Source of the DNA: Bacillota bacterium
Lineage (GTDB): Bacteria > Bacillota > Clostridia > Acetivibrionales > JANLFN01
DNA length: 64,000 bases
Reading direction: 5' to 3'
Assembly: GCA_023397675.1 (NCBI GenBank)
Contig: JAEWTV010000091.1
Coordinates: forward strand, 31,506-95,505
Under the pieces are notes generated by a model. The model saw only the letters and a program-made list of their open reading frames with translations, made no database searches and was not told where the DNA came from. A program made the position numbers and the translations under genes. Positions 8,276 to 16,119 of the stretch are shown in pieces. Position 1 is the first letter of the stretch; each line of letters starts with the position of its first letter.

Positions 8276-8662
8276 TTATTTTTTCGAGGAAACCTTTAAT
8301 TTATATATCTTGCCTGAGAAGAGATTTTCTTTGCTTTTAAAAACCTTTTTATAATTCTTTCCCCATCTGCACATTGCAATAAGAATCGGTTTAACGGTTT
8401 CACCAAGCTCCGTAAGAGAATATTCCACTCTGGGAGGAACCTCAGCGTATGCTTTCCTTTTTATCAGCCCATCCCTTTCAAGCTCTCGAAGCTGCATTGT
8501 CAGTGTTCTTTGAGTTATATTGGACAGCTTCCTCTGCAATTCATTAAACCTGATGGTACGTCTTGAAATGTACCACAATATTGATAGCTTCCATTTTCCG
8601 TTCAAAATCTTTACAGACGTACTTATAGGACACTGTTCAGTAATGTCGGGAGCCTTTCCCAT
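8276..8662 (-). CDS. HxlR-family transcriptional regulator
   Basis: The 128-residue winged-helix protein has the HxlR core ILNGKWKLSILWYIS, RFNELQRKL, ITQRTLTMQLRELERDGLI and the wing VEYSLTELG. C11 lies at the position (CPI) where redox- and quinone-sensing members such as YodB carry their reactive cysteine, so electrophile or thiol stress sensing is possible. It is divergent from the nitroreductase gene, the usual HxlR target, and dyads lie in the shared intergenic region. GGGAGG precedes the start. Confidence 0.9.
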   Translation of the reverse strand: MGKAPDITEQCPISTSVKILNGKWKLSILWYISRRTIRFNELQRKLSNITQRTLTMQLRELERDGLIKRKAYAEVPPRVEYSLTELGETVKPILIAMCRWGKNYKKVFKSKENLFSGKIYKLKVSSKK

Positions 8663-8698
8663 AATCTATCCTCCCTTTAAGGTATCGATAATAATTAA

Positions 8699-8718
8699 TA
8701 GTATCATTCTTTATACTA
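8699..8718. promoter_or_regulatory. Candidate HxlR operator in the divergent intergenic region
   Basis: An inverted repeat TAGTAT/ATACTA (8699-8704 with 8713-8718), with a further GTATC at 8682-8686, lies between the divergent regulator and nitroreductase genes. This position is typical for an HxlR binding site. Confidence 0.4.
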
Positions 8719-8805
8719 TATATCAAACTTGTGCGTACTTTTACAGCCTGAAAAATCATGTTACTCTATTTTCATCAATATCATGTGGTTAATGGAGGAT
8801 GGAAT

Positions 8806-9360
8806 ATGAACGAAGTTCTAAATACAATTAAAAGAAGGAGGAGTGTAAGGTCATATAAAAATGATCAAATAGAGAAAAAGGAACTGGACATGATACTGGA
8901 AGCTGCAATCTATGCACCTTCGGCGCACAATAAACAGCCCTGGCACTTTACGGTAATACAAAATCGTGAGTTGATTGATTATATAAGCAGTAAAACGAAG
9001 AAATTGATGGTTGAATCGGATGAAAGATGGATAAGGTGCATGGGTGCAAGCAAGAAATTTCATTTAACTTATGAGGCACCTACACTTATAATAGTGTCCG
9101 GCAAAAGCGATTCCATTACCTGGCAGGCAGATTGCTCTGCGGCTATGGAAAACATCCTTATTGCTGCAGAAAGTCTTAATATAGGTTCAGTTTGGCTGGG
9201 TCTGCTAGCTTTCTATTTTTCACTGGAAGAAGAGGTGCACAAGCTTAACATCCCCGAAGGTTACACCCCTTATTACGGAATTGCACTTGGTTATAAGAAA
9301 AACCTAACCGACTCAAAGCAGCCCAAAAGGGATTTCAGTGTTGTAAACTATATAAGTTAA
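8806..9360 (+). CDS. Nitroreductase-family FMN oxidoreductase
   Basis: The 184-residue protein has the nitroreductase layout: the N-terminal FMN-contacting motif RRRSVRSYKNDQI, PSAHNKQPWHF near residues 39-49, and GSVWLGL near the C-terminal flavin site. An in-frame ATG at 8758 exists, but GGAGG at 8794-8798 fits the ATG at 8806. It would reduce nitroaromatics, quinones or similar electrophiles with NAD(P)H. Regulation by the divergent HxlR protein is likely. Confidence 0.9.
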   Translation: MNEVLNTIKRRRSVRSYKNDQIEKKELDMILEAAIYAPSAHNKQPWHFTVIQNRELIDYISSKTKKLMVESDERWIRCMGASKKFHLTYEAPTLIIVSGKSDSITWQADCSAAMENILIAAESLNIGSVWLGLLAFYFSLEEEVHKLNIPEGYTPYYGIALGYKKNLTDSKQPKRDFSVVNYIS

Positions 9361-9374
9361 TGTGCATATATCGT

Positions 9375-9405
9375 TAAGAACCGGGTAAAGCCCGGTTCTT
9401 AGTTT
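9375..9405. terminator. Bidirectional terminator
   Basis: An 11-bp perfect stem TAAGAACCGGG/CCCGGTTCTTA (9375-9385 with 9391-9401) has a 5-nt loop, between the convergent nitroreductase and anti-sigma genes. Confidence 0.85.
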
Positions 9406-10358
9406 TAATACCGGCTGGTTATAACTCCAAACGACGATGCCTTGATATGGGAATTTCCAACAAGGGGCTTTAGTTCATCCTTTGTTCCATATACTATTGC
9501 ACCCAGAATAGGTACATTGGATAAGTCAGTATAGCCTTTTACTACGAGGTCTTTATATAAATTATTATATTCTTTATCCTTGCTTTTTTTCAATCTCTCC
9601 AACAAGTCTCTATAAGGTTCAAAAAGGTTATTAGTAAATGAACTTAACCCTACTGTTTCAGTTTCAATTATGTAGCCTCCAGAATCACTTTTTTTATTAC
9701 CTATCCAATACCAAGATAAAGGAATATCACCTAAAATCGAATGGATTTCATCCGTGTAATAGGGCTTATCAAAGGAAACTCCTATTTCAATTAGTCTATC
9801 AGAAGGTAGGCCCTCCAGATTTTTAAGATCATTTCTGTAATCCATGTACTTTTCTTTCGGATTAAAAAAAATCATCATATTATAGCCGTTTTCCCACTGA
9901 ATTTTTGGCCAGAGATCAGCGATGTATGAGGTACTCTTGTCATTAGGATCAAATAAAGCTTTTGAACTAATAGAAAGCCATATGTTCCCACCTGTATTAA
10001 CCTTTGGCTTTAAAATACCATAGCTAATAAATCTCTGTTCCAGATTAATATTTCTGCCACCTAGATAACGGCAAACTGTATAATTTGCAGTTCCTCCAAA
10101 AAAACCGTAGTTATCTACCATCTTACTGATATACCCAGCTGGTACAGAAAGCTTTACCTCATCAAGCTTTTCTTCATAGGCCTTTTTGCTGAAATCTTTT
10201 GTTACCTTGAGGCTTATAAAATTGAGGGCTAAAAAAACAGTAACAGCAATAATTAATGAAATTACTATTGTCTTTATGACAGAGCGATATCTGCTTTTTC
10301 GTACAACCCTATTCAATTCCTTATCTTCAAAAACCAGCTCATTGCTATTATCACTCAT
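9405..10358 (-). CDS. Membrane-bound anti-sigma factor (Sigma_reg_N/C type)
   Basis: The 317-residue protein has a cytoplasmic N terminus of about 30 residues, one membrane helix (about 29-50) and a long extracytoplasmic domain ending in GVITSRY. This matches the YhdL-like family with N-terminal and C-terminal sigma-regulator domains. It overlaps the ECF sigma gene by 8 bp, so the two are translationally coupled. It should hold the sigma factor inactive at the membrane until an envelope signal arrives. Confidence 0.85.
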   Translation of the reverse strand: MSDNSNELVFEDKELNRVVRKSRYRSVIKTIVISLIIAVTVFLALNFISLKVTKDFSKKAYEEKLDEVKLSVPAGYISKMVDNYGFFGGTANYTVCRYLGGRNINLEQRFISYGILKPKVNTGGNIWLSISSKALFDPNDKSTSYIADLWPKIQWENGYNMMIFFNPKEKYMDYRNDLKNLEGLPSDRLIEIGVSFDKPYYTDEIHSILGDIPLSWYWIGNKKSDSGGYIIETETVGLSSFTNNLFEPYRDLLERLKKSKDKEYNNLYKDLVVKGYTDLSNVPILGAIVYGTKDELKPLVGNSHIKASSFGVITSRY

Positions 10359-10857
10359 AACATTCCTCCCACCGTTTCTTAAATTCCATCCTTGCTCTAT
10401 ATAAATAGGTTTTTACAACATCCTCACTCATACCTGATAGTTGGCTTATTGCCTTATAACTAAGCTCCATATCATACTTTAATATCAATAATTCCCTGTA
10501 CGTCTGTTTCAGATCCCCAAGACAAGCCTTTACCATATTGGTTTTTTCCTTTTTTAAAATTCCTTCATCTACATTTTCATCAGATACAAAGCTGTCTAAA
10601 AAGGATTTCTCATCTATTTGAAGTTCAATAATCTTTGATTTTCTTTTAATTCTATTTCTATAATTGTTTAAAGTGACAGTAAACAGCCAGGAATTGACCT
10701 TGTTAGCGTCCACCCCGTCAATATACCGGATTGCTTTGATAAAACTGTCTTGAATTATGTCTTCAGCATCTTCTTTTGAACAGCCGTTTTTGAGAAGGAA
10801 GCCATAAATAATTCGTGCCTGTTTCTTGTAAAGCCCCAGTATAATATCCTGACTCAT
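10351..10857 (-). CDS. ECF RNA polymerase sigma factor
   Basis: The 168-residue sigma-70 family protein has region 2 (EDIIQDSFIKAIRYIDG) and region 4 (ELLILKYDMELSYKAISQLSGMSEDVVKTYLYRAR), with no regions 1 or 3, as in ECF factors. An upstream ATG at 10875 exists, but GGAGGGG just before the ATG at 10857 makes MSQDIILGL the better start. It forms an operon with the overlapping anti-sigma gene and is probably part of an envelope-stress circuit like SigM/YhdL. Confidence 0.93.
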   Translation of the reverse strand: MSQDIILGLYKKQARIIYGFLLKNGCSKEDAEDIIQDSFIKAIRYIDGVDANKVNSWLFTVTLNNYRNRIKRKSKIIELQIDEKSFLDSFVSDENVDEGILKKEKTNMVKACLGDLKQTYRELLILKYDMELSYKAISQLSGMSEDVVKTYLYRARMEFKKRWEECYE

Positions 10858-10974
10858 TTTCCCCTCCCTCTTCATAAGTAAGACAATTGAAATGATAACT
10901 TGTAAACAAAAAGTTAATTAAAATCCTATTAATTGTATTAAATACCCTAATTATATCATCAAAAAAATTTTTTA

Positions 10975-11067
10975 TTGACATTAAAAGACAATGGTATTAA
11001 TATGTAAATGTAACCTATGGTATACATTTTGTTAAACAAATGTTACCTTTAGAGTAACATTTGTTAT
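10975..11067 (+). promoter_or_regulatory. Promoter and dyads upstream of the membrane protein / XRE operon
   Basis: TTGACA (10975-10980), a 17-bp spacer and TAATAT (10998-11003) form a near-perfect promoter. Just downstream are a 12-bp perfect inverted repeat AACAAATGTTAC/GTAACATTTGTT (11035-11046 with 11054-11065) and another GTAAC-containing imperfect dyad near 11008-11028. They lie directly before the ribosome binding site, so they may be operators for the XRE protein or a translation-controlling hairpin. Confidence 0.65.
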
Positions 11068-11081
11068 AAAGGGGTGTTTTA

Positions 11082-11540
11082 ATGGATAACCATATCACAG
11101 AAAACAACATAATTCAAAATACCGGCAGGTTTTTACTCCTGAGAGACGTGCTGCTATTCCTCCTTATACTTGCACATGCAGGACTGTATTACAATCTACT
11201 GGCTGATGCAGAAAATTACATTTATATTTTTATTGCAGCAATAGCAGTTTTAATTATGCTTCTTTACCTCCGGCTGATTATGTATGCCAGAAATGCTGGG
11301 AAAAATGATTATTTGAAGAATGCCTTCAAAGATGAACTATTTGAAATGATTAAAATGAAATCCTATTATCATGGTTTTATTGGAATGGTATCTGTAATTC
11401 TCATGTTTATTCTAATTAATGTAATATCGGGTTCATTTGGAGAAGCAATAGAAATTCCAATGGTATTTACCTGTGAAGCACTGCTTCTTACAGGAATTAT
11501 TGTAAGCGACATATCCAAAATCCGTCAGTCAAGAGGTTAA
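11082..11540 (+). CDS. Small membrane protein, partner of XRE regulator
   Basis: The 152-residue protein has four hydrophobic segments (about 18-40, 46-66, 97-118 and 126-144) and a short charged loop KNAFKDELFEMIKMKSYYHG. The family is not recognised precisely. Gram-positive genomes often carry this type of four-helix protein directly upstream of a small XRE regulator. The XRE gene begins 4 bp later and a hydrolase gene 5 bp after that, so the three are one operon. Confidence 0.75.
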   Translation: MDNHITENNIIQNTGRFLLLRDVLLFLLILAHAGLYYNLLADAENYIYIFIAAIAVLIMLLYLRLIMYARNAGKNDYLKNAFKDELFEMIKMKSYYHGFIGMVSVILMFILINVISGSFGEAIEIPMVFTCEALLLTGIIVSDISKIRQSRG

Positions 11541-11544
11541 GAAT

Positions 11545-11763
11545 ATGGGAAATGAATCATTAAAAAACAACATCCGGGTGTTTAGGGCAAAAAATGACTG
11601 GACCCAGGAAGAGCTTGCCAAAAGAGTAGGCGTTACCAGAAAGACTATTAATACTATAGAGAATGGTGTTTTTGTACCATCTGCATACCTCGCACTCAAA
11701 ATCGCACACATTTTTAATGCAAGTTTTGAAGATATCTTTTATATTGATAAGAAAGAAGGTTAA
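11545..11763 (+). CDS. XRE-family transcriptional regulator
   Basis: The 72-residue single-domain helix-turn-helix protein (NNIRVFRAKNDWTQEELAKR, GVTRKTINTIENG, LALKIAHIFNASFEDIF) is of the YozG/HipB-like short type. It has no sensor domain, so control probably comes from expression level or from the adjacent membrane protein. The dyads in the operon leader are its likely targets. Confidence 0.92.
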   Translation: MGNESLKNNIRVFRAKNDWTQEELAKRVGVTRKTINTIENGVFVPSAYLALKIAHIFNASFEDIFYIDKKEG

Positions 11764-11768
11764 GAAAC

Positions 11769-12668
11769 ATGGATAACTGTAAAATCATCTCTGTTAAGGA
11801 TGGAAGAGGCCTTTCCTATTATGAATTCGGCAGTGCGGATGGAGCACCTGTATTTTATTTTCACGGCAGCGGATCATTTTCAGGCTTGATCGGCAAATCA
11901 CTTAATAATGCCGCACAAAAAAATGGTATCAGACTAATTTGTCCCAACCGCCCTGGTATTGGAGAATCTGATAATTATCCCAATCGTAGGATTTTGGATT
12001 ACCCTTCGGATGTTTTAATACTTGCAGATAAATTAAACATAAATAGCTTTTCAATTATCAGTCAATCAGGCGGGAGTGCATATGGTTTTGCCTGCGCTTA
12101 TGCGGCTCCTGAGCGCATACTGCAGCTGTCAGCTGTTTCAGCCCTGACTCCACCTGATATGGCAATGGATAATAAGGAAGTACCTTTTAAAACAAGGTTT
12201 GCAATAAATATGTTTAAAAAAACTCCTTCATGGCTTTTAGTAAAGATGTACGACAATATGTATAAAACAATAAAGAATAGCCCTGATGCTTTTTATAATA
12301 AGGTTTATAAAAAGGCAACAGATGTTGAAAAACATATACTTTCCACTACTGAATATTATACTGTTTATACCCAAAATGTACTGGATGCTTTAAAAAACGG
12401 AAGTTCTGCGTCAATTACAGATATACGCCTTTGTTTTAAACCATGGGGATTTGATTTGAGTAAGATATCAGTTCCTGTACAGATTTGGCACGGTCAAGAT
12501 GATAAAAGTTCACCGGTACAATTAGTTAACACCATGCAAAAGGAATTAAAATTCTGCGAAGCAAGATATATTCAAGGAGAAAGCCATATGTCACTAATGC
12601 AGAATTACGCGGAGGAAATTTTAAAGGTTTTGTCAATAAAAATTAATAACTTGAATCAACCACTTTAA
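11769..12668 (+). CDS. Alpha/beta hydrolase
   Basis: The 299-residue alpha/beta hydrolase has oxyanion motif HGSGS (residues 32-36), nucleophile elbow SQSGG with S100 (the usual first glycine is serine), acid residue in WHGQDD and catalytic histidine in GESHMS. The substrate cannot be told. It is the third gene of the membrane-protein/XRE operon, and its last 26 bp overlap the convergent receiver-STAS gene. Confidence 0.85.
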   Translation: MDNCKIISVKDGRGLSYYEFGSADGAPVFYFHGSGSFSGLIGKSLNNAAQKNGIRLICPNRPGIGESDNYPNRRILDYPSDVLILADKLNINSFSIISQSGGSAYGFACAYAAPERILQLSAVSALTPPDMAMDNKEVPFKTRFAINMFKKTPSWLLVKMYDNMYKTIKNSPDAFYNKVYKKATDVEKHILSTTEYYTVYTQNVLDALKNGSSASITDIRLCFKPWGFDLSKISVPVQIWHGQDDKSSPVQLVNTMQKELKFCEARYIQGESHMSLMQNYAEEILKVLSIKINNLNQPL

Positions 12669-13395
12669 ACTGCTCCAAACCCGACATCTTAAGGTATGAC
12701 TGAAACTTCTCGTTTTTAGAGACAACCTTGACTTCTCCTTCAGACTTTTTTACACTGCCAATTATCCTGTCAATGGTTGAAAGGTATTCCCTTTCAAGGA
12801 ATTCAACATTCTTAAAATCAAATATAACTCTTAAAGGTTTTACAAACGACAGCCCGATTACAGCTGTTTCAAGGGTTTTGAGGCTTTCAGAATCAAGCAA
12901 TGTATTGATATCTATTATAAAGGTACCGCTTATATTCTCAATATTGAATCCATCCTTGTTATCTGATACTTCAATCGGGTCCTGCTTGGGTTCATCGGGC
13001 TGTTTAGCAGGTTGTGCCGAATTTGGATTGGGTCCATGGTGGAGCACTTCAGTTATAATCTTAAGCAAACCCTCTTCTTCAAAGGGCTTTACTACAAAGT
13101 GCCTTGCACCTGATTTTATGGATTCAAGCACCATAAACTGCTGACCTAAAGCGCTCACCATTACAACAAGTGCTTTGGGATTAATTTCAATAATATTCTT
13201 AAGTGCCACTATACCATCCATAACAGGCATTGTGATATCAAGAGTAACAAGATCAGGTCTCGCCTCGGAGAATACATTAAGGGCTTGCAGTCCGTTTTCG
13301 GCCTCTCCCGCAACGACATGCCCCGCCTTTGTTACAATGTTCCTGATTTTCATCCGTGCAATATAAGAATCATCAACAATAAGAATCCTTGCCAC
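12643..13395 (-). CDS. Response regulator with receiver and C-terminal STAS domain
   Basis: The 250-residue protein has a CheY-like receiver (1-118) with D8/D9, phospho-acceptor D53, S81 and K103 all present. A Pro/Gln-rich linker follows, then a STAS (anti-sigma-antagonist-like) domain (about 150-250). In typical STAS proteins the loop reads DSSG; here the matching stretch is FLEREYLS, so the phosphorylatable serine is replaced by charged residues. There is no DNA-binding domain. It is last in the five-gene Sia-like operon and would receive phosphate from the CheA-like kinase encoded just before it, with the STAS domain as output (inference). Confidence 0.85.
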   Translation of the reverse strand: MARILIVDDSYIARMKIRNIVTKAGHVVAGEAENGLQALNVFSEARPDLVTLDITMPVMDGIVALKNIIEINPKALVVMVSALGQQFMVLESIKSGARHFVVKPFEEEGLLKIITEVLHHGPNPNSAQPAKQPDEPKQDPIEVSDNKDGFNIENISGTFIIDINTLLDSESLKTLETAVIGLSFVKPLRVIFDFKNVEFLEREYLSTIDRIIGSVKKSEGEVKVVSKNEKFQSYLKMSGLEQFKVVDSSY

Positions 13396-13450
13396 TTAGA
13401 AGCCCTCCTGAAGAAATCATTCAACACACGTTTAAGCAATAGCACAAGCC

Positions 13451-15109
13451 TTACAGGCCGTATGGCACTTTAAAAATAAATTCCGTCCCCTGTCCCGGTT
13501 TTGAGATTACTCTCACATTTCCGCCAATCAGCTCTGTTTGCTGCTTTACTGCAGATAATCCGACTCCCCTGCCTGACATCCCGCCGGTGTCAACCTTAGT
13601 TGATACTCCGTCTATAAAAATAAGGTTTAATACATCTTCATCAGTGACTTCGGAAACCTGTCGGCCAATTAATTTCCCCCTGGCTGCAGCTGCTTGTTTG
13701 ACTGCCTCCAAATCAACACCTCTGCCGTCATCTTTTATAACAATCTGTATATAATCATTGTCTTTTTGAATGGAGCAGCTTATCCTTCCGTCCAAATCCT
13801 TTTCCGAAGAAGCGCGTTCCTCATGTGTCTCTATACCATGGTCAACCATGTTTCTGAAGACATGAACCAAAGACCTTATAAAAGCATCATATTTTTCGGC
13901 ATCCAGATATATGTCTTCGTTAAACTCTATCCTGAAAGGAGCTACTGTTTTCCCAAGTCTCTCCGACATTCTCTGCACATAGTCGGGGTAAATTGAAAGG
14001 AGTTCCTTAATAGAGGTATGCCTTAACTTTTTTATCTCTTCAGCCAGCTCCGCAGATACTTGAGAGGCCTGAGCTTCAACTGCTTTTAATACCTCTGTAT
14101 CTATAATTGTGAATTCCCTGTCCAAAAGCCACTTGCTTCCGATAATATCTCGCAGCCGGTTAAGAGAGTCATTGAGAATGCTTTCAAAATCATAGCCGCT
14201 TATCATTCTTTTTATATCTGTAATCGAAACCTTTGTGTAATGATCTCTCATTACAACCATCGATTGCTCCACATCATTCAGGAAATCAACTATCCAGGGC
14301 AGTTCAAAGATGGAGAAGTTACCCTTGAGTGTATGGACCTCCCTGAAGATTTCATTCAGCGAATCATATGTATTGCTCGCCTGAGCAGAATCCATGATTT
14401 CCGGAAGCCTTCTACTATAAAAGCTTTTGTAATCCCTTATACAAACAGAAAAGGATTTTACATCGGATATAATTCTTGTAACCGACTTGAAAATGGCTTT
14501 CTCGTCTTCCATTTTCTTTTGGATCGTCTTTTTTTCTGTTATATCGGTAAGAACAATCATAAAAGCATTTTCTACCTCAACCTTAAAATCAAAGGTAAGC
14601 GGATTGTATCTGACGCTGTATATGCTCTGTCCTATATTGAGTTCCTCAGGCAAAAGCATAAGCATTACCTTTTTATTAAGCGGATCACCGCTGAAAAAGT
14701 CTTTATTCAGGATGGATGACAGCAAATCAATTCTTTCTTTATCATTATATGGCATAAGTAACTCAGCAAGGTTACAGCCTTCAATGTTCTGCCCGAAAAT
14801 CCTTTCACATTCGGCACTGCAGCCCCTGTTAACCGTTAATAGCTCATTTACCGTAAATATGCCTTGTTGGGTACTATCCAGAATATTCTTCAAATCACTC
14901 TGGAGCTTGTACAAAAAGTTCTGCTGCTTGTCACTGATACTTACAATCCTGACACTCTGCTGCAAAAGCTTCTTATAGCCAGACATGAGTTCTGCAAACT
15001 CCTTTTTTATAGGGTTTTCGTCAAACCCCTCGCTTTTTAGGACTTTGTCTGCTTTCTCCAGAAGTCTGTATTCATTTTGGAATATGCTGTTTTTATCGTT
15101 AAGCTCCAT
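13451..15109 (-). CDS. CheA-like histidine kinase with PAS and HPt domains, no CheW domain
   Basis: The 552-residue soluble kinase starts with an N-terminal helix and a PAS-like region (about 75-190, ending VLTDITEKK). An HPt domain follows with phospho-acceptor H259 in REVHTLKGNFS, then a linker/dimerisation region and a CheA-type HATPase (N box HVFRNMVDHG, G1 DDGRGVD, G2 GMSGRGVGLSAVK). The C terminus ends with the ATPase, so it lacks the CheW-like P5 domain and should not join receptor arrays. It lies between the SiaC-like gene and the receiver-STAS gene in one operon, a likely phosphorelay pair with the latter. Confidence 0.88.
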   Translation of the reverse strand: MELNDKNSIFQNEYRLLEKADKVLKSEGFDENPIKKEFAELMSGYKKLLQQSVRIVSISDKQQNFLYKLQSDLKNILDSTQQGIFTVNELLTVNRGCSAECERIFGQNIEGCNLAELLMPYNDKERIDLLSSILNKDFFSGDPLNKKVMLMLLPEELNIGQSIYSVRYNPLTFDFKVEVENAFMIVLTDITEKKTIQKKMEDEKAIFKSVTRIISDVKSFSVCIRDYKSFYSRRLPEIMDSAQASNTYDSLNEIFREVHTLKGNFSIFELPWIVDFLNDVEQSMVVMRDHYTKVSITDIKRMISGYDFESILNDSLNRLRDIIGSKWLLDREFTIIDTEVLKAVEAQASQVSAELAEEIKKLRHTSIKELLSIYPDYVQRMSERLGKTVAPFRIEFNEDIYLDAEKYDAFIRSLVHVFRNMVDHGIETHEERASSEKDLDGRISCSIQKDNDYIQIVIKDDGRGVDLEAVKQAAAARGKLIGRQVSEVTDEDVLNLIFIDGVSTKVDTGGMSGRGVGLSAVKQQTELIGGNVRVISKPGQGTEFIFKVPYGL

Positions 15110-15153
15110 CGGGTCCTCCGTAATAAAGGAAAAATAACATCAAACATTTTGTG

Positions 15154-15534
15154 TCAGTTTGGTATCAAATTAAACTCCAGGTTTACGAATTCCTTGAATT
15201 CTTCCGCACATTCCAGTTCACTTTCATTATCCTTATCGTAATACCAGTTAACTACTATATTTTTCCCACTATCGCTTGCTTCTTCGAATTTTTCGAGAAG
15301 CATCATCATACACTTTGAACTGCTTGTATTTATATAAGGAAGCGTCAGCTCAAGCTTTATCACTTCTTCACCCTCGGCAGATTCAAAAAAGTTGTCAAGC
15401 CATTCAAATACAGGCTCATAGAATTTAAACGCATTCTCAGGATAAGATTGTCCATTCATTTTCAATACTTTCGTATCGGCGTCAAAATCTATCTGCGGTG
15501 TTGCTTTGGCCTGTTCTATATATAAACGTTCCAA
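15154..15534 (-). CDS. SiaC-like phospho-switch protein (DUF1987)
   Basis: The 126-residue protein keeps the DUF1987 core, including LPYINTSSSK at residues 65-74. In Pseudomonas SiaC the threonine of the same NTSSSK motif (T68) is phosphorylated by SiaB and dephosphorylated by SiaA; T70 is the match here. In Pseudomonas the unphosphorylated form binds and activates the diguanylate cyclase SiaD. No cyclase is present in this operon, so the downstream partner must differ. It lies 11 bp after the SiaB-like gene. Confidence 0.88.
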   Translation of the reverse strand: MERLYIEQAKATPQIDFDADTKVLKMNGQSYPENAFKFYEPVFEWLDNFFESAEGEEVIKLELTLPYINTSSSKCMMMLLEKFEEASDSGKNIVVNWYYDKDNESELECAEEFKEFVNLEFNLIPN

Positions 15535-15545
15535 ATTAATCCCTC

Positions 15546-16091
15546 CTAAACAATAACCTTTATCTCGTAAAATGAAAATTGGTCATCAATCTTATCAAAG
15601 CAATACTCAATAGGCTGGCTTGCCTTTCTTGCAATATCTATCAAGCCTATTCCCGCACCGTTTTTACCCGGTTCAAGTTCCCTTTTCAGTTGTTCCTTGT
15701 AAAGCTTTTTCAATTGGTCCTTATCTGCATGTATAACAGTCTCAAGTTTTTCCTTAAGAGGCGCTATATCGGAATTTTCAATAACGTTGCCCGACCAGAC
15801 AAAATAGGCCTCCTCCATTTTACCTATACAGACAATGGCATTTCCCACATATGGGGTGTATGTAGTATCGCCTTCCTTTACTGCAAGATAATTTTTTATG
15901 TTCTGGGTCTGTTCAATAAATATTGAAAATACATTAAAAATATCGCTTTTTGCTTTCTCTTCACTTTCCATGTGCTTTTTTACGGCTTCTCCCATCTCTT
16001 CAATAAGCCCCTGGGAGAACCTGCCCGAAAAGCAGGTCAAAATCTTGTTTGTACCAAGTATATTCTGTAAATCTGTCAGTTTCATACCCAT
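15546..16091 (-). CDS. SiaB-like protein kinase (GHKL type, DUF6272)
   Basis: The 181-residue protein has features of a minimal GHKL ATPase: an N-box-like EQTQN (E60, N64) and a G2-like loop GAGIGLIDIARK (145-156), but no histidine phospho-acceptor. This matches SiaB, which phosphorylates SiaC on threonine much as SpoIIAB phosphorylates SpoIIAA. It lies between the phosphatase and SiaC-like genes, the same order as siaA-siaB-siaC in Pseudomonas. The start follows AAAGGAGGG. Confidence 0.85.
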   Translation of the reverse strand: MGMKLTDLQNILGTNKILTCFSGRFSQGLIEEMGEAVKKHMESEEKAKSDIFNVFSIFIEQTQNIKNYLAVKEGDTTYTPYVGNAIVCIGKMEEAYFVWSGNVIENSDIAPLKEKLETVIHADKDQLKKLYKEQLKRELEPGKNGAGIGLIDIARKASQPIEYCFDKIDDQFSFYEIKVIV

Positions 16092-16119
16092 ATTTGGCCC
16101 TCCTTTGTTCTTGAAATTC

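Noticed and set aside
13451..15109. Chemotaxis CheA working with the receptor at 1.6 kb
   Set aside because: The protein ends after the ATPase and lacks the CheW-like domain needed to join receptor arrays. Its neighbours are Sia-like genes.
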